Below, one piece after another: positions 1 through 11,854 of a DNA stretch of 64,000 nt (positions are counted from its first letter, which is position 1; the number at the start of each line of letters is the position of its first letter). The position numbers and the translations under genes were made by a program. The stretch is from Entoloma clypeatum (lineage: Eukaryota > Basidiomycota > Agaricomycetes > Agaricales > Entolomataceae). The stretch is taken from the NCBI GenBank assembly GCA_963565915.1, contig OY751488.1, positions 3,286,001 through 3,350,000 on the forward strand, read 5' to 3'. Below the pieces are notes generated by a model. That model did not search any database. It was not told the DNA's origin and was given only the letters and a program-made list of their open reading frames with translations.

Positions 1-866
1 AAGAGTGAAATATTGGGCTGGCGACCATATGGGATATCTTGATGCGTTGAACGCATTGCTGAAGAAATGTAGGACCAAGGCGAGACAAGGAACATTGGAT
101 CCTCCTATGTGGAAAGAGAGAGGCGCGCGAGTCTGTCTTATCATTGCCTCACAGTTGGTAGAGATGAAGGTCATATTTCTTATATCTTGCCCTCCTCATC
201 CGAGAAATAACAATAACTTGCAGGAATTCAGAGCTGCGATAAAGCTGCTTGAACCTTTGTGTCAGCAGGGGGAGACGTCCACAGCGGCCCTTCGCTCGTC
301 CATCGGCCGGATATATTTGCAAAGCGGCGAGATGAAGACAGCTGCCCAACATTTTGAGATAGTGGCCGAAGATCCAGTCGCAAGCCAGGAGATAAAAGAT
401 ATGAATGCTAGCCTTTTCGCTTCTGCCGAAGGCGATTGGGCGCGAGCCAGTAGCCTTCTCCAGTTAGTCATCCAGAACAACGCAGAAAATTTCGTGGTAG
501 GTCTTTCTACATCACCGTACGTTGTGCTGCTGAATTTGGCTCGACTCGATCTCCTGCGCTAGGCCGTGAACAACCTATCCGTAGCCTTGTTGAGTCAAGG
601 AAAACTGAAAGAGAGTATTGGTGTGCTTGAAACTGCGTTGAAATCGTCCCCTTCCAATGTTGTGATTGCAGAACCTGTCTTATTCAATCTCTGTAAGACT
701 GCACCTTTTCTTGAAACAATTTTAATTAAGCTCACTGCTCCCAGCCACTCTTTACGAATTGCGCTCGTCCACCGCAGCCGAAAGCAAGCGCAATCTACTC
801 ATTGAAGTTGCGAAATGGGGTGGGGATGGATTGCGAGTTGCTTGCTTGAAGATGCCAACTAATTGA
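1..866 (+). CDS. TRAPPC12: TRAPPC12-like TPR protein, 3' end of gene
   Basis: This is the C-terminal part of a TPR-repeat protein of the TRAPP tethering complex, which acts in ER-Golgi vesicle traffic; the 5' end lies outside the window. Four exons can be read: to 169, 224-496, 563-692 and 745-866, joined by introns of 52-66 bp with GT-AG ends (170-223, 497-562, 693-744). The joined frame shows helical repeat units (NNLSVALLSQGKLKESI, then VLFNLSTLYELRSS) and ends in a block DGLRVACLKMPTN before the stop. In TRAPPC12 of animals the last segment has the same layout: LFNL, YELxSS, then a short acidic/basic helix and a QCLKL-type end. Family assignment is from remembered similarity; a different TPR protein is possible. 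The stop is 128 bp from the stop of the convergent ERG4. Confidence 0.72.
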
Positions 867-994
867 AGTATTGTGTACGGCAAATGTGAATGAGCGAGTT
901 GTCTTTGAAGCCAATTGGATATACGAAATATGATCCAAGGTATCTCATGTATATCTAATTACAATTTACAATACGATATCTCGTTCTGGGTATC

Positions 995-2954
995 TCAATA
1001 CACGCCCGGAATAAATTTCCATTTGACAACCTCGCAATAACGATCCCAATCCTTTCCATATTTCCGCGAGCATCTACAGAAAAGATGAATTAGCATGCTC
1101 ATATATGCTCACAATAATGCCATACCGTTCAAAGTCACGTCCGCAGCGATGTACAAGTACCGTGATAAAGAAAATAGAGTAGAAGTATGGGATGACAGAG
1201 ACAGTACCGGAGATAGCACCCCATAAGAAACTCATTGTCCAATCGGCAACGTAATTCTATGGAGAACATGCTCAGCATCAAGCTGGGGAGGGGAGGGGGG
1301 CAATAAAAAAACTGACAGGCTTCCGGGAATACTTCCACCACCCGCTGGTAAGAAGACGATTACTTTTAAAAAGAAAATCAGACAATCAATCCCTTCAGCG
1401 GCAATGACACATACCCATGAGCAGTCTGGATATATGTGGGGTTCTTCACCACACAGCCAGGAAGTTGAGGGAAAGTCTTGCGGAATTCGGTAATACCCTG
1501 CATCTGCATCTTGAATCGACTCTTCTGTGCCATGGATGTGTCCCAGCTGCAGAGGATGCAAAGAGTGAAGTTTAGTGGGAGGAGAAGCAAGCGGCAAAGA
1601 TACTGACATGTAGTAAGCAGTAAGGAGGGTCGAGTACATGAGGATGTAGGTGAGTGTGGAGAAGTGGTACGTCGAGGGATCATGTGAGGCCATGTACACG
1701 ACGGAGTAGACATATGACTGTAGGTCTCGATCAGGGCATCGAGGAACGCATACAGGGTGAGGACACTCACGAAGGGAACTCCAGCAAGATTCCAGAAGAT
1801 CACAAGGAAACCCCACCTTTGGTCGGTGAGGTGAGCAACTAATGATAAGGGCAGGAAGGGGTGTTACTTTTCGTGGTACATGTCCCAAGTTTGTGGGATG
1901 CATTCTTCTCCCTTGCCACTGTTGGGAAAGCAGATGAGAGGTTGCACTTCGATTGAGGTCGTAAAAGTCTTACCATGCGTTGAGGTAAAGACCAGTGGCA
2001 AGAATCATGAAGGCCATATTCTGCCATAGTCCTGGTGATCACAAGACCTAGAACCTCTGAGATTGGGACGTACAGGGGTAACATAGCCGTATTGCTCGTA
2101 CTGTCTGCAACCGCCAGAAATGGCGAGGAAAAAGGCGGTAACCCAGGGAATTCGAACCTCCCCCCACATCTTTAGATCGATACTTCCGATGCGAGGATTA
2201 AGGCAGGCGCCCATGAAATAATCGTAAACGACGTTGCCGGAAGTCCGAATCTGAGTATTAGTCAAAAGGGCATAGAAATATGTTACAAGTGAGACTGTAA
2301 AGCCGTAGATCATGGAAACTGTCATGAGATGACCGTAATTGCCGATTATTTCTGTGAGTCGGAATATGCCCGACCAGTGGAGTGCGGCAGCGGTGATCAG
2401 AGTAACATAGAGGGCGTTGAGGGCGTTGCATTTATACATGAGGGTCTTGTAACCCAGAGATGGTACAGGAAGACCTTCTTGCATATAACCGGGGAGAAAT
2501 TCCGCGAGAAGAAGCTGGAATACGATATTGCCGGTATAGACCTTCCAAGCGTAAGAATTGGGGCTAGCATCCTACGGACCTCGTATTAGAGAGGGAAAGG
2601 AGGCGCTCCCAATTGAAAAATTGACCTTTTCTATGTGCGCCCACATTCTATACAGGAAAGGCTGGATGTCGTCCATGGAAGTGGGATGAACAAGTTTGCC
2701 ATCATAGAACCAGAGGCAAACCCAGAGATAATACATGAGGACGGGGAAGAAAGTCATGATGGCCAGACAGCCCCAGGGACCGCCAAATTCATAACTGGAA
2801 TGGGAGGTCGACGATGGGGGTGAAGAAGGAAGAGTGGACAGGAAACCCACGTTTCGTGTTTGTCCAAACGCTCGTCAATTTCGCGACCCTTTTCTGTTGT
2901 AGTTATTGTTTTACCTGTCGCGTGTGTCCTATGGCGGAGAGCGTCAACAGCCAT
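995..2954 (-). CDS. ERG4: Delta(24(24(1)))-sterol reductase ERG4, complete, many introns
   Basis: Multi-pass ER membrane enzyme that performs the last step of ergosterol synthesis, the NADPH-dependent reduction of the C-24(28) double bond. The start at 2954 opens [14 protein letters not shown] and a short hydrophilic N-terminus; exon 1 is then spliced (donor GTGGGT) to YEFGGPWG, the start of the conserved core. Recognisable ERG4/ERG24-family blocks follow in order: [19 protein letters not shown], an [19 protein letters not shown] segment, [32 protein letters not shown], the [16 protein letters not shown] block, [26 protein letters not shown], and a C-terminal [10 protein letters not shown]...KFIPGVY before the stop at 995-997. 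ERG4 rather than ERG24 is favoured by YDGKLVHP and WDMYHEKWGF. Frames are broken only by about eight short GT-AG introns, so the gene appears intact. It is divergent from MPE1 with 136 bp between starts. Confidence 0.93.
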
Positions 2955-3090
2955 GGTGGACGTTGAACGTTGAAGGTTGAGAATGAGAAGTGATTTTATT
3001 TATGTACGCGATGTTTTGGCGTGCTTGTCGTGACCACGTGATGGATGGATGACCAACAGTTGTCACAATCCTCCGTGACTGTGTCACGTC
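2955..3090. promoter_or_regulatory. Bidirectional promoter between ERG4 and MPE1
   Basis: The 136-bp gap separates two divergent start codons, so both genes must share this control region. It contains short CACGTG-like and GTCACG-type sequences (CCACGTGATGG near 3034), but no TATA box is obvious. No claim of a particular factor is made. Confidence 0.5.
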
Positions 3091-5138
3091 ATGGCATCTT
3101 CTGTGTTCTACAAATTCAGTTCAAGAAAGGACGAGTCCCGAGTGACGTTCGATGGCACAGGCATATCAGTATTCGACCTCAAACGCGAAGTCATTCTGGC
3201 TAATAACATGGGCAAGGCAAATGACTTTGACCTCTCAGTCTACGATCCAACATCAAAGCAAGGTCTGTCTATCAATCAACTCCCTCCTCCGACTTATTCC
3301 TCGACCCTTGTCCAGAGTTTAAGGACGACTCTCAAGTCATCCCTCGCTCGTCCTCCGTCGTAGTCAAACGTCTCCCTGCTGCACGCCCTGGCAAGGGCAA
3401 AGCTTCCATGTATGTAAATGGCATCGCCAGCGGTCCTCCAGGACAAGAATCCGCACAGAGGCCAGGAGCATCCTCCCTGGCCTCCACCTGGAACAAGGGT
3501 GCAATGTCGAGACGCTTTGACATCAAGGACGAGAGCCCCACCCCACACGCAAAGGCCTCATCAGTAAGTCCTTCCTCCTCCTGCCACCATGATAATCTAC
3601 ATATGTCGTCCAGTCAAACCCGTCCCTCATCAAGTCTTCCATCACGAACGATGATGAAAAAGCCGCCGTCGCCGCAATGTTCCAAGCTCAAACGGCCAAC
3701 TGGGAGGAAACCCAGGAAAAGATGTCACAGTCCGTGTCGCCCCATGCGGGTTCTGTCATTGTAGTAGACTTCTCTCTAATGATCATTGCCTTTTTTTCCA
3801 TTTTTGGCGTCTCTTTCCCGTGCCTACAATCTGTAATGCCACAGTGCTCAACGTATCTACACCAATCCTCGTGGCACTGGCTTTGCACGCGGAGGAGCTA
3901 GATCTCACGCCCACATCCACCATCAACCTGAAAAACCCCTTCCTCCTAGTTATGTATGTTATCGCTGTGGACAGAAAGGTTCGCCTTTCTACCTGCCCCT
4001 TCCTTCCCTCTCTTATTCCTCGCGAGGTCATTGGATACAGGACTGCCCAACCAATAACGATCGGGAATTTGATAACAGGCCTCGCATCAAGCGGACAACA
4101 GGCATCCCCCGAAGTATGCTGAAGGCAGTGACGAATCCAAGCGGTTCTGACCTGACCCAGGGTGTCATGGTCACTCCAGAAGGCAGCTATGTTGTTGCCC
4201 AACCCGATCTGTATGTTTCACGGATTCCTTTCTCTTTGGTCGCTCAATAGTCATTTTCTTTTTCAGTGCCTCGTGGCAAAAACAAGTATCGCGTCCCACA
4301 GCATTGACCACCACAGAGGTCCGAGAAAAGAAGCCCACAGACACGTCGCTAGTTTGTCCGATTGACAATAAACTATTCCGTGATGCCGTCAAGACCCCGT
4401 GTTGTGGTACACTGTACTGTGAAGAGTGCATACAGACACATCTTCTTGAACGAGACTTCATATGTCCAAATTGTGCCGAGAAAGTTGCATCATTGGATAA
4501 GCTCATTGTGGATAAGCCTATGCGTGTCAAGGTTTCAGACTATATCGAAAAGGCAATAGAAGATAGCAAGAAAGAGAGTGAAGAGGAGTCCCCATCGAAA
4601 ACCGCGACAGCTTCAAACAGCGGGCAGGTATATCTCTCAAGTTCTCTTGAAAGCTATTTTTGTTCACAAATCTCTTTAGAACACACCGGAGCAAGAAGGT
4701 CTCTACTCTGACCAGCAGCCTGGCCTCAACGTTGACATGTCGCAAATGGTCGTTGACAGCATCCCCCAGCTCCAGGCTCAAATATCACAAATATCACTGA
4801 TGCTCCAGAACCCTTCCCTTCCGAGCCAGGTCCGCCAGGGAGCGGAATTGCAACACCAGCAGCTGCAACTGCAGTTACAACAAGCACAGACCATCTCAGC
4901 CGCTTTGGTTGCGGTGCAGCAGCAGGTGCAGAGCAGCGGGTTTGGGATGCAGCAAGGCTATCAACAGACTTCATGGCCTAACCAATTTCCCAATCAGCAG
5001 CAGCCTGCTAGTCAAGACTCCGCGTATCAACGGTTGCCACTAAACAATCGCCGCCGAAATCTCAAGCGGGAGCGCCCTTCCGACTTTCTGGAAGTTGGTG
5101 GAGAGAATGATGGAAAAAGTCCGCGGTATTGGGAGTAG
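3091..5138 (+). CDS. MPE1: MPE1/RBBP6-type protein: DWNN, zinc knuckle, RING
   Basis: Subunit of the cleavage and polyadenylation factor, needed for mRNA 3'-end processing; the RING may act as a ubiquitin ligase. Domain order is the family signature. An N-terminal DWNN ubiquitin-like domain starts at the ATG (SSVFYKFSSRKDESRVTFDG, then VFDLKREVI, DFDLSVYD, and after an intron RVVKRLPAARPGKGKA). A CCHC knuckle follows near 3950-4040 (CYRCGQK, intron, GHWIQDCP). The RING is at 4350-4500 (CPIDNKLFRDAV, CCGTLYCEECI, CPNCAEK, LDKLIVDKPMR). A Gln-rich tail (4741-5000) and a basic end (NNRRRNLKRERP) precede the stop. Several introns of about 50-60 bp interrupt it. The reading frame is consistent across all exons, so it looks functional. 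Confidence 0.9.
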
Positions 5139-5356
5139 CGTCGATCTTCCTACATTCAGTGTACCAGATGTACATGTTGGAACGGTCCACAAGGTTAAAT
5201 ATATGCATCAATGGATTACTGAGAAGGAAAGAGCAACGAGGTGTGAATCATCCTAACCACATATCGTCCAAGAGGTTTAAGGTCAAGCAGACTGAGTTCC
5301 ACCCCCTCCTCCAACTCTCTTCAGAAGAATTTGCTGATATTTCTCCCAACCCCCGA

Positions 5357-7403
5357 TTAACTAGGGCATGCCTCAGTCTGATGATCGAACTCGAGGGGAA
5401 ATTTATTGAATAAGACCTCTTTTTGCTTCGATATCATGCCTTCCAAAAATGCGTGTAACGAGTCTTTGAAATCTTGGACGCGCTCCTCTTCAAATCGCGC
5501 AACCTCAGACTTGACCAGTTTTGAGACATGTTCGTACTCGTATTTGGCTTCTGTCGCTCGTCGCTCTGCCTAGCGGTCGAGTTAGACAGGAAAAAAAGTC
5601 AGCAGATAAATAGTCAACTAACTTCCGCAATCTGGCTAAGGGAGTGCCCTAGACGTTCTGTGGGTATTCGGCCTTGGACGCGACTTCTTTCGTGATTCTG
5701 CTTGGTTCGCAGAAGATCGTTTTCTGCTGCCCTCCATGTATGGTGTGTACGTATACGCGAGCTGAAGGCGAGCTGCGGGACATGACAGAAGCAAATAATG
5801 AGTCCTGTTGCCTTGCGAAGACCGCAGTACATACATACCCGAACAGAATTAATGAGCCTTGCATACTCATCAACTAAGATCGATGGTTGAGCGCGATTGA
5901 GTTCCACGGATGAAAAGGATAACGGCCAACCAGTTCCCATGAGCGTCACCATATCTTGCTCTGACTGTGCACTTTGGAGTTCCTGGGCTTTCCTCTCAAC
6001 CTCTCCAAGCCCCGCTATGGAATGCGAGAGTTGTTTTCCAATGTCGGATGAAGAGAGTTCGCTTGCTGCTTGTGCAAATTCTCCTGTAGCTGTAGCGATC
6101 TCTGTAAGTGCATTCAGTCAATCTCTTCACAGACCAAAGACTACATATGTACTGACCGGTCCGTTGTCTAACAACCAATTCTATGGCCTTTACAAGACCG
6201 CGAAGTTGAGACTCAAGGCTATCGAGGTACGCTCTTTGCCTGTCAAACCACTTTGACCGTTTGGAACCAGATAATATGACTAGAAGCCAACTGTTGAATT
6301 CACCTCATCTGTTTCATGGAATCGGGGGCCTGCAACCGCTTGCCCGATTGAAGCCAAAACCCCTCCTCGTTCATGGGCAATTTCGGCTTTTCTGTGCTTA
6401 ATCTATGAAATCGCATCACGTCAGCGTGAAACCTGCATACACAGAATAAGGCGAATTGACATCGAGGGCAAAACTGTCGCTCTCCAGAAACATCTTGAGA
6501 TCAGAATCTTGACCCAATACAGGATGGTTTGCGATTTTTTGAATACATTTCTCTAGCGCAAACCTACGTTGGCGTACAAACTGATCATCGAAGCGGCCAA
6601 AGGGGTTCTTCTCTGGAACAGGGGGGACGACTACACCTGGATTGTTCGCGGAGAGAGTTTCATACAACCAGAGAAAATCTGAATATCGTCTGAGAACAGA
6701 GAAGGCTGACTTGTGGAAGAGGGGAGATGTTGTCTGTAGCACGGAAAGTGAGAACGGCGTGGCATTTTCCAGGAACAGAATCACTCGCTCGCGTGTGGAC
6801 AGTATACATGGTGAACGAGCGGATAGGATCGCCAACCTTTTGAGGATCGTCAACACTGATCACAAAGACGGGAGGCACACCACTGTCATTCCGGACGAGG
6901 GGCAGGGCGCCCGGCTTCATTACCGGAGAGGTCAATCAGATCCTATGAGATGCACCTAAACACTCACAGGCTTATGCTCATGGGAGTCCGCCACTTTCAA
7001 CGTCCGTCCAATGGGTTTATCATCGTCACTATCATCGTCTAATTTTCCGCTCCAACCATTCTCGGCTTGCCACCCTCCTCCCTCAGACTCTCTGCCCAGA
7101 GACAACCCTGCAACGGAACGGTCGGGGCCATCCAGCTCAGCGCGCTCCAAAGGCGAGACAAATTCGATGGACGTGTGTGAGGCTGAGGAAGAGGCTGAGG
7201 GTGAGACTACGATACGGGAGGCAGCTGCTGAACGCATCACCATGCGTGAAGGGATCATCGGCTACAGAGCCACCGAATGGTGTTGCCCAAGGATCTGGTT
7301 GATTGGATCGTTCGGCAAACGGGTCTGCAAACGGGTTATCTTCGAGTAGGCCCTGCCCTGGTGCAAGGAGGTCGTCGAAACCGTCCATCAATGTAGGAGA
7401 CAA
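5357..7403 (-). CDS. VPS5: VPS5/SNX1-like retromer sorting nexin (PX-BAR)
   Basis: Retromer-associated sorting nexin that binds PI3P on endosomes and bends membranes for endosome-to-Golgi recycling. Start at 7403 gives MSPTLMDGFDDLLAPGQ, an acidic N-terminus with NPFADPF-type motifs and a Ser/Asp-rich linker, as in Vps5. The PX domain is read at about 6935-6440 (PPVFVISVDDPQKVG, then SVLRRYSDFLWL, VVVPPVPEKNPFGRFDDQFV, RRFALEKCIQKIANHP). The BAR part occupies 6400-5357 in several exons (WFDRQRAYLDSLESQL, GKQLSHSIAGLGEVERKAQ, then KSEVARFEEERVQDFKDSLHAF) and ends DHQTEACPS before the stop at 5357-5359. The many apparent frame breaks correspond to 50-60 bp introns. Ends 218 bp from the convergent MPE1 stop. 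Confidence 0.85.
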
Positions 7404-7585
7404 CGTTGTTCTTGATCAAGTGACAAGAAATTGAGTGGTTTGGTTGGTGAAAAAGTGTACTTAGACTACTTACTTACTATGATGTTACAGTGTTGATTAC
7501 ATGGATAATGCAGCTCAATATCAGAGCAGCGCGAGAAGAACTAATCCTTTTGAAAGTCATGGATCGAAGTCGTACATGGCTTAAT

Positions 7586-8439
7586 TCAAGACATTAGTCT
7601 CTCCCCCCAGACAAGCCTGTGCCGATGGGCACGATATGCACCTGAGAGCAGGAGCCAGAAGAGGCACATGCCTACGATGAAAGACAATGTGAAAAGGAAT
7701 CGCATGATGGCTTTCCATTTCCATGAAACTGGGCTGGATGATGTGAAGATGACACAGCGCCATCGTTCGTAGAATTCAGTATTGAGCCATCTGAGATCGG
7801 AAATCAAAGCTTTGGCCTTGTCCAAGAGTCAACGCAGGTAGTCGAAAGAATGACAACAAGCGAACCTTTGATCGACCCGAGTCATAGACCACCCGTATGC
7901 CAGCCACCTGCGATTGCATAGTCGGCAGAGATTCCGCGAGATCCGAAAGAACCTCAAGGGACTCCTTGAGTTCGCTATTAATATGAGGAACTTGGGTCTG
8001 AAGAGCTCGCTCAGCTCGCCTAGTGTTGCGCTGGTTTTAATGGTGAGATGGGTCGAGAAGACGGAAGACAGAGGAGGGGCGGACCTGAAGACTACTATAT
8101 GCTTCCTGGATAAGACTGTCAATGGCTCGAAAATTACTGAGACTCTCCGTCAGCCGCGCCTACCATTTCTTGAGATCAATTCCAGGAACAACGGAACCTT
8201 GAATGGCGTCTTACCTCAAGGTCCCTCATCTGATATTCATATCGTAACGCTCTTTTGGAAGCTTTGTCCAGTGCAGCTTCCAGTGTCCTATTCGAAAACA
8301 TTGTCATAAGGGTCGGTGAAAAGAGAGAGCGTGCAATGGCTCACTCGGTCGGAACATAATAAGCTGGAAGATTTGTATTTGTATCCAACAAATTGGCTTC
8401 CTGCCTCTCCCATTCATGAGACAACCTGCTCGCATTCAT
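7586..8439 (-). CDS. Small coiled-coil protein with one C-terminal membrane segment, function unknown
   Basis: Not recognised. Joining five exons with GT-AG introns gives an open protein of about 210 residues: start MNASRLSHEWERQE at 8439, splice at GTGAGC into TLEAALDKASKRALRYEYQM, then ARLTESLSNFRAIDSLIQEA, then NTRRAERALQTQVPHINSEL up to RVVYDSGRSK, and finally AKALISDLRWLNTEFYERWR. This middle part is rich in heptad-like Leu/Ala spacing (probable coiled coil). Near the C-terminus a hydrophobic segment (MRFLFTLSFIVGMCLFWLLL) is flanked by basic residues (WKWK before, RAHRHR after), which fits a single membrane span with a short tail. It is the last host gene before the TE-rich part and has its own promoter 182 bp upstream of VPS5 on the same strand. 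Confidence 0.62.
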
Positions 8440-8820
8440 CTCTGGGTAAGTAGGAAGTGAAGAGGAATCGGGATCCAGCTCTTTTTACAACCAAGCCTGT
8501 AATGAACTCCGAGTCACGTGTTCCACGCGACTGCGTCTACTTCAATTTCCTTCGCGCTCGTTCTCCTTTCCTTTTCTGTCTTTCGTCTCCTTAGATATAT
8601 CACGGACCCCGCCTGTATTTTCTTATCATCTTATTCTCGCCTCCTTTTTTATTTGATTCTCCTTAATACAGTTTCCTATAAACATCAGCATTACGAGTCC
8701 TTAATTTCCACTTAAGGAAACTCGTTTTTACTGGGTGTTCGCAGTGCATCAAAATTCAGCCAATTTGATTGACTATTTTTCCACACTCCATTGGTATTTC
8801 CTCCCTGACTGTGAGAGTTA
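8440..8820. other. Upstream region of the coiled-coil gene; no gene seen
   Basis: Pyrimidine-rich stretch (CT-rich around 8540-8680) with one unsupported short frame. It ends where the Harbinger terminal repeat begins, which makes it the border between the gene block and the TE block. Confidence 0.5.
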
Positions 8821-8898
8821 CTAAGAGCTCGTTCGGATGCTGCTTCTGCACGAAATTTTGTGGCTGTGCACACCAAATTTGATGATGGCATATCTGCT
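8821..8898 (+). repeat. Left terminal inverted repeat of Harbinger element
   Basis: Pairs with 11855-11932 in reverse complement. Shared blocks include GTTCGGATGCTGCTTCTGCA and GTGCACACCAAATTTGATGA, with single-base differences (CGAAATTTTGTGG versus CAAAATTTTGCGG). Confidence 0.88.
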
Positions 8899-8959
8899 CA
8901 GAGCCAGAGCTGACTGACACAGAGTATATAGATAAGATAATGGTACTACCGTTGAGCAA

Positions 8960-10126
8960 ATGCCTCTGTCAATGAGACTTCGCCAACAAATTGTCCACCT
9001 TGGTGCTCTCATCACAAATGTTATTGTTCCTACTATTCTGCAGATCTTTCAGTCTCTTTACATCAAGGAGCCTTATCATACATCTATTCTTTCTGGAGAA
9101 GGTTGGGTTCAGGAACTCCTCCATGGTCATCCGAAGCGCATTCGGTGCAAATTAGGTGTCACCAAACACGTCTTTGAACAGCTCATTGCAGAACTCTACG
9201 TTATGGGATACACACATTCAAAATATCTCTCATTGGAGGAACAACTGGCTATTTTTCTCTATATGGTTGTCACAGGTTTGACTGTTCAGCATACTGGTGA
9301 GCGATTCCAACGGTCTAACAAAACCATTTCAAAGTGGGTTTCTGTTTTTTTTTGAATAATATTGATACTATTTTATGCATTATCAGATACTTCAAAAAGA
9401 TGGTCCGAATTTTCTCATCCTCTCCATTCTACCCAAAACATATCACTCAGCCAACCTCCTATGATTCATCCTCTCATCTGCTGCATAAAAATCGGAAGCT
9501 ATGGCCTTTTTTCCGTCATGCATTAGGTGCAATTGATGGTAGCCATATCCATTTTTCATCTCCCTTCTTTTATCAAGCAGCATTCCGAAATCGCAAAGGA
9601 TTTACATCACAGAACTGCCTCTTCTGCTGCACATTCAACCTTCTCTTCACATACACACTCACAGGATGGGAAGGATCAGCAGCTGATGCACGCGTTTACT
9701 ACAAGGCTATAAACACCAACTTGGTCATTCCTGATGGATGGTATTATCTTCCAGATGCTGGTTTTCCAAACTGTGACCAACTTCTGGTTCCTTACCAAAG
9801 TGTTTGCTATCATCTTGCAGAGTGGGGACGAGTCAAGATATGGTATGTTTTTCCCTTTCTAGTGTATGTTGATAATCTCTATAAGTCCTCAGAACAAATA
9901 TGAATTATTCAACCTCCATCATGCACAGGCGCGGAATGTTATTGAGCACATTTTTGGTGTGCTCAAATGGCGCTTTCGCATTTTACTTCTTGTGCCAGAA
10001 TATAGCATCGAAATTCAAGCACGTATTCCTGCAGCATTAGCTGCCCTTCACAACTTCATTCGGATTCACGATCCACAAGAGGAAGCTGAAGAGTCTGACA
10101 ATACAGATGATTCACTTGGTGGATAG
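8960..10126 (+). CDS. Harbinger transposase (HARBI1/DDE_Tnp_4 type)
   Basis: DDE nuclease that cuts and pastes the element. Three exons are separated by two short introns near 9330-9395 and 9840-9900. The N-terminal helical part includes GVTKHVFEQLIAELYVMGY and TGERFQRSNKTISKW, a helix-turn-helix type segment. The catalytic part shows ALGAIDGSHIHF (first Asp), LTGWEGSAADARVYYKA (second Asp) and RNVIEHIFGVLKWRFRIL (Glu), the spacing and context typical of PIF/Harbinger. The end LAALHNFIRIHDPQEE followed by an acidic tail is also typical. No internal stop is seen, so the protein may be functional. Start at 8960 is the first ATG after the terminal repeat; it lies about 60 bp inside. Confidence 0.87.
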
Positions 10127-10363
10127 AACACAGGCAATGATTTTGGAAATGAAGATATTGAAGATGAGGAATTGCAGACAGAGGCAACTATCTGGCGAGA
10201 CAGGATTGCGGATGTGATGTGGAATCAGTATCAAGATGTGCTTCAAGAACGGATAGAGGCTGGTTTGCTTGATGATGAAGATACCGACAATGATGACAAC
10301 AATGACGAGTATGACATTGGTAATGAAGACAGTGATGATACATAGAGGTACAAAGGCTTACAA

Positions 10364-11807
10364 TTATCCCATGCGATCCTTATATACACGAAGCTCCCTG
10401 GAAATATAATTGTCATGAACTTCTCTGGGCTCCAATGCAAGAAGTGCAGCTGCCTTCGCAGGCATCTCGGAAATCAGAGAAACAAGATATGACTTATCCA
10501 CTGCATCCAACCGAGAATCCTTTTGAATATTGATGGTCGCGTTGAGGATATTTGATTCCGGAGTGACGGCAACCTGTTCAATGGCACCGGTGACCCGGTT
10601 AAGGGAACCCTGAACACCATGAAGTAGAATCATGTTCTGAGAGACAGCGGAATTGGTATTGGATTTTTTCAATGGGTGGTTGAAATCTGTCCATGCTGAT
10701 TTCCATTTCCCTCCACTACTAGCAGAACGGACTGAGTCATCCACCAAAGCTGGCAGTGGTGCTGGTGCAAAAGATGATGCCAGTGGAGAAGGTAATGGCT
10801 GTGGGAGAGATGGCAATGGTGGCTGTGACAAAGACGATGATGATACATGTTGTGAAGAAGATGGCAACAATAATTGAGAAGAAGACTGAGATGGCAGCTG
10901 GAGGAGGGGGAGAGACAATGATGCATGAGACAGGGCAGACAACAAGGGGTCAACTAGCAAGGTTGGATCAAGAGCAAATTCCGAAGGTCTGAAAGGCATT
11001 TGAGCAGACTTGGCAGGAGTAGTCGAGATACCTGGTTGGACAGGTCAACATGGTGGACATCACTATAGACATATTGCTTACTCAGGGCTTCATCTTCATT
11101 ATCATCGGGTTGACGGAGGCTAGCATCAGAAGCAGTGCCGCGAAAGGAAAACTGGCCAGTGGCAGTTGACGGCAAGACCCAGGACATCGCGTCACAATAT
11201 TGGAATCCTTGCGGTTCAAACGACTTGAAATTCATCAGACATAGACATAAGAAACGAAGCTAAAAATACTAGATACCAGATTACTGGCTGCGTAACCAGC
11301 AATAACACTTGACTCTGCAGGGGTACTAGCCTCACTACTCATCCTCGCACCCATGCCTGAGCTCGAATTAAATTTATTCTCGGCGGTAAATCTACTCTTT
11401 AGCTGGATATGGGAATATGAGTGGGCCAGGAATGGCAGGATCAACACCAGTGATTGAAGAATCGAGCTTACTGATTGCCATTTGGTTCTGGCATGTTTTG
11501 AGGTCTTGACTGGGCCTTTGGTATGGAAAGAGGCAATATGAGCAGCAGCAGCAGCAAAGGAGGCCTCCTTGAAGCTGGCAGACCCCATTTTTGTGGACTC
11601 CTCCTTGAGAAACGTGATGAAAGCCTGTGTCTTCCAATTATTCCATACAGCTTTGGGTGGCTTTGAGGATTGAGGCTGCATAGATTGGGAAGTTAGGGAG
11701 AAATGGAGAAGGAGATGGTATACACAGAGAATGGAGTAGAAGATAGCAATAGTTTGGAGGCAATGAATGTGTGATTGTTGGTCGGCAAAGCTTATCGCGG
11801 AATCCAT
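10364..11807 (-). CDS. Harbinger accessory Myb/SANT-like protein
   Basis: Second gene of the Harbinger element. In this superfamily a Myb/SANT-like partner binds element ends and helps nuclear import of the transposase. The N-terminal exon region (11690-11450) reads KAVWNNWKTQAFITFLKEE, FKEASFAAAAAHIASF, KTSKHARTKWQSV: tryptophan-spaced helices as in Myb/SANT-like TE proteins. Later exons contain a long Ser/Gln/Leu/Pro-rich linker (10960-10730) and a C-terminal helical part (KWKSAWTDFNHPLKK, LDAVDKSYLVSLISEMPAKA, ending ELRVYKDRMG). The start is uncertain: 11807 requires an intron with acceptor ATGCAG, while an alternative ATG sits at that acceptor near 11681. Convergent with the transposase, 238 bp between stops. 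Confidence 0.72.
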
Positions 11808-11854
11808 TGATGGTGGTTGCTGCTGTACAGCTTCAGTTCAAGCTCCGATGGCCA

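Noticed and set aside
1232..1903. Separate gene of 223 codons on the minus strand
   Set aside because: It is an unspliced read-through of ERG4 exons and introns; the conserved blocks switch frame at GT-AG introns.
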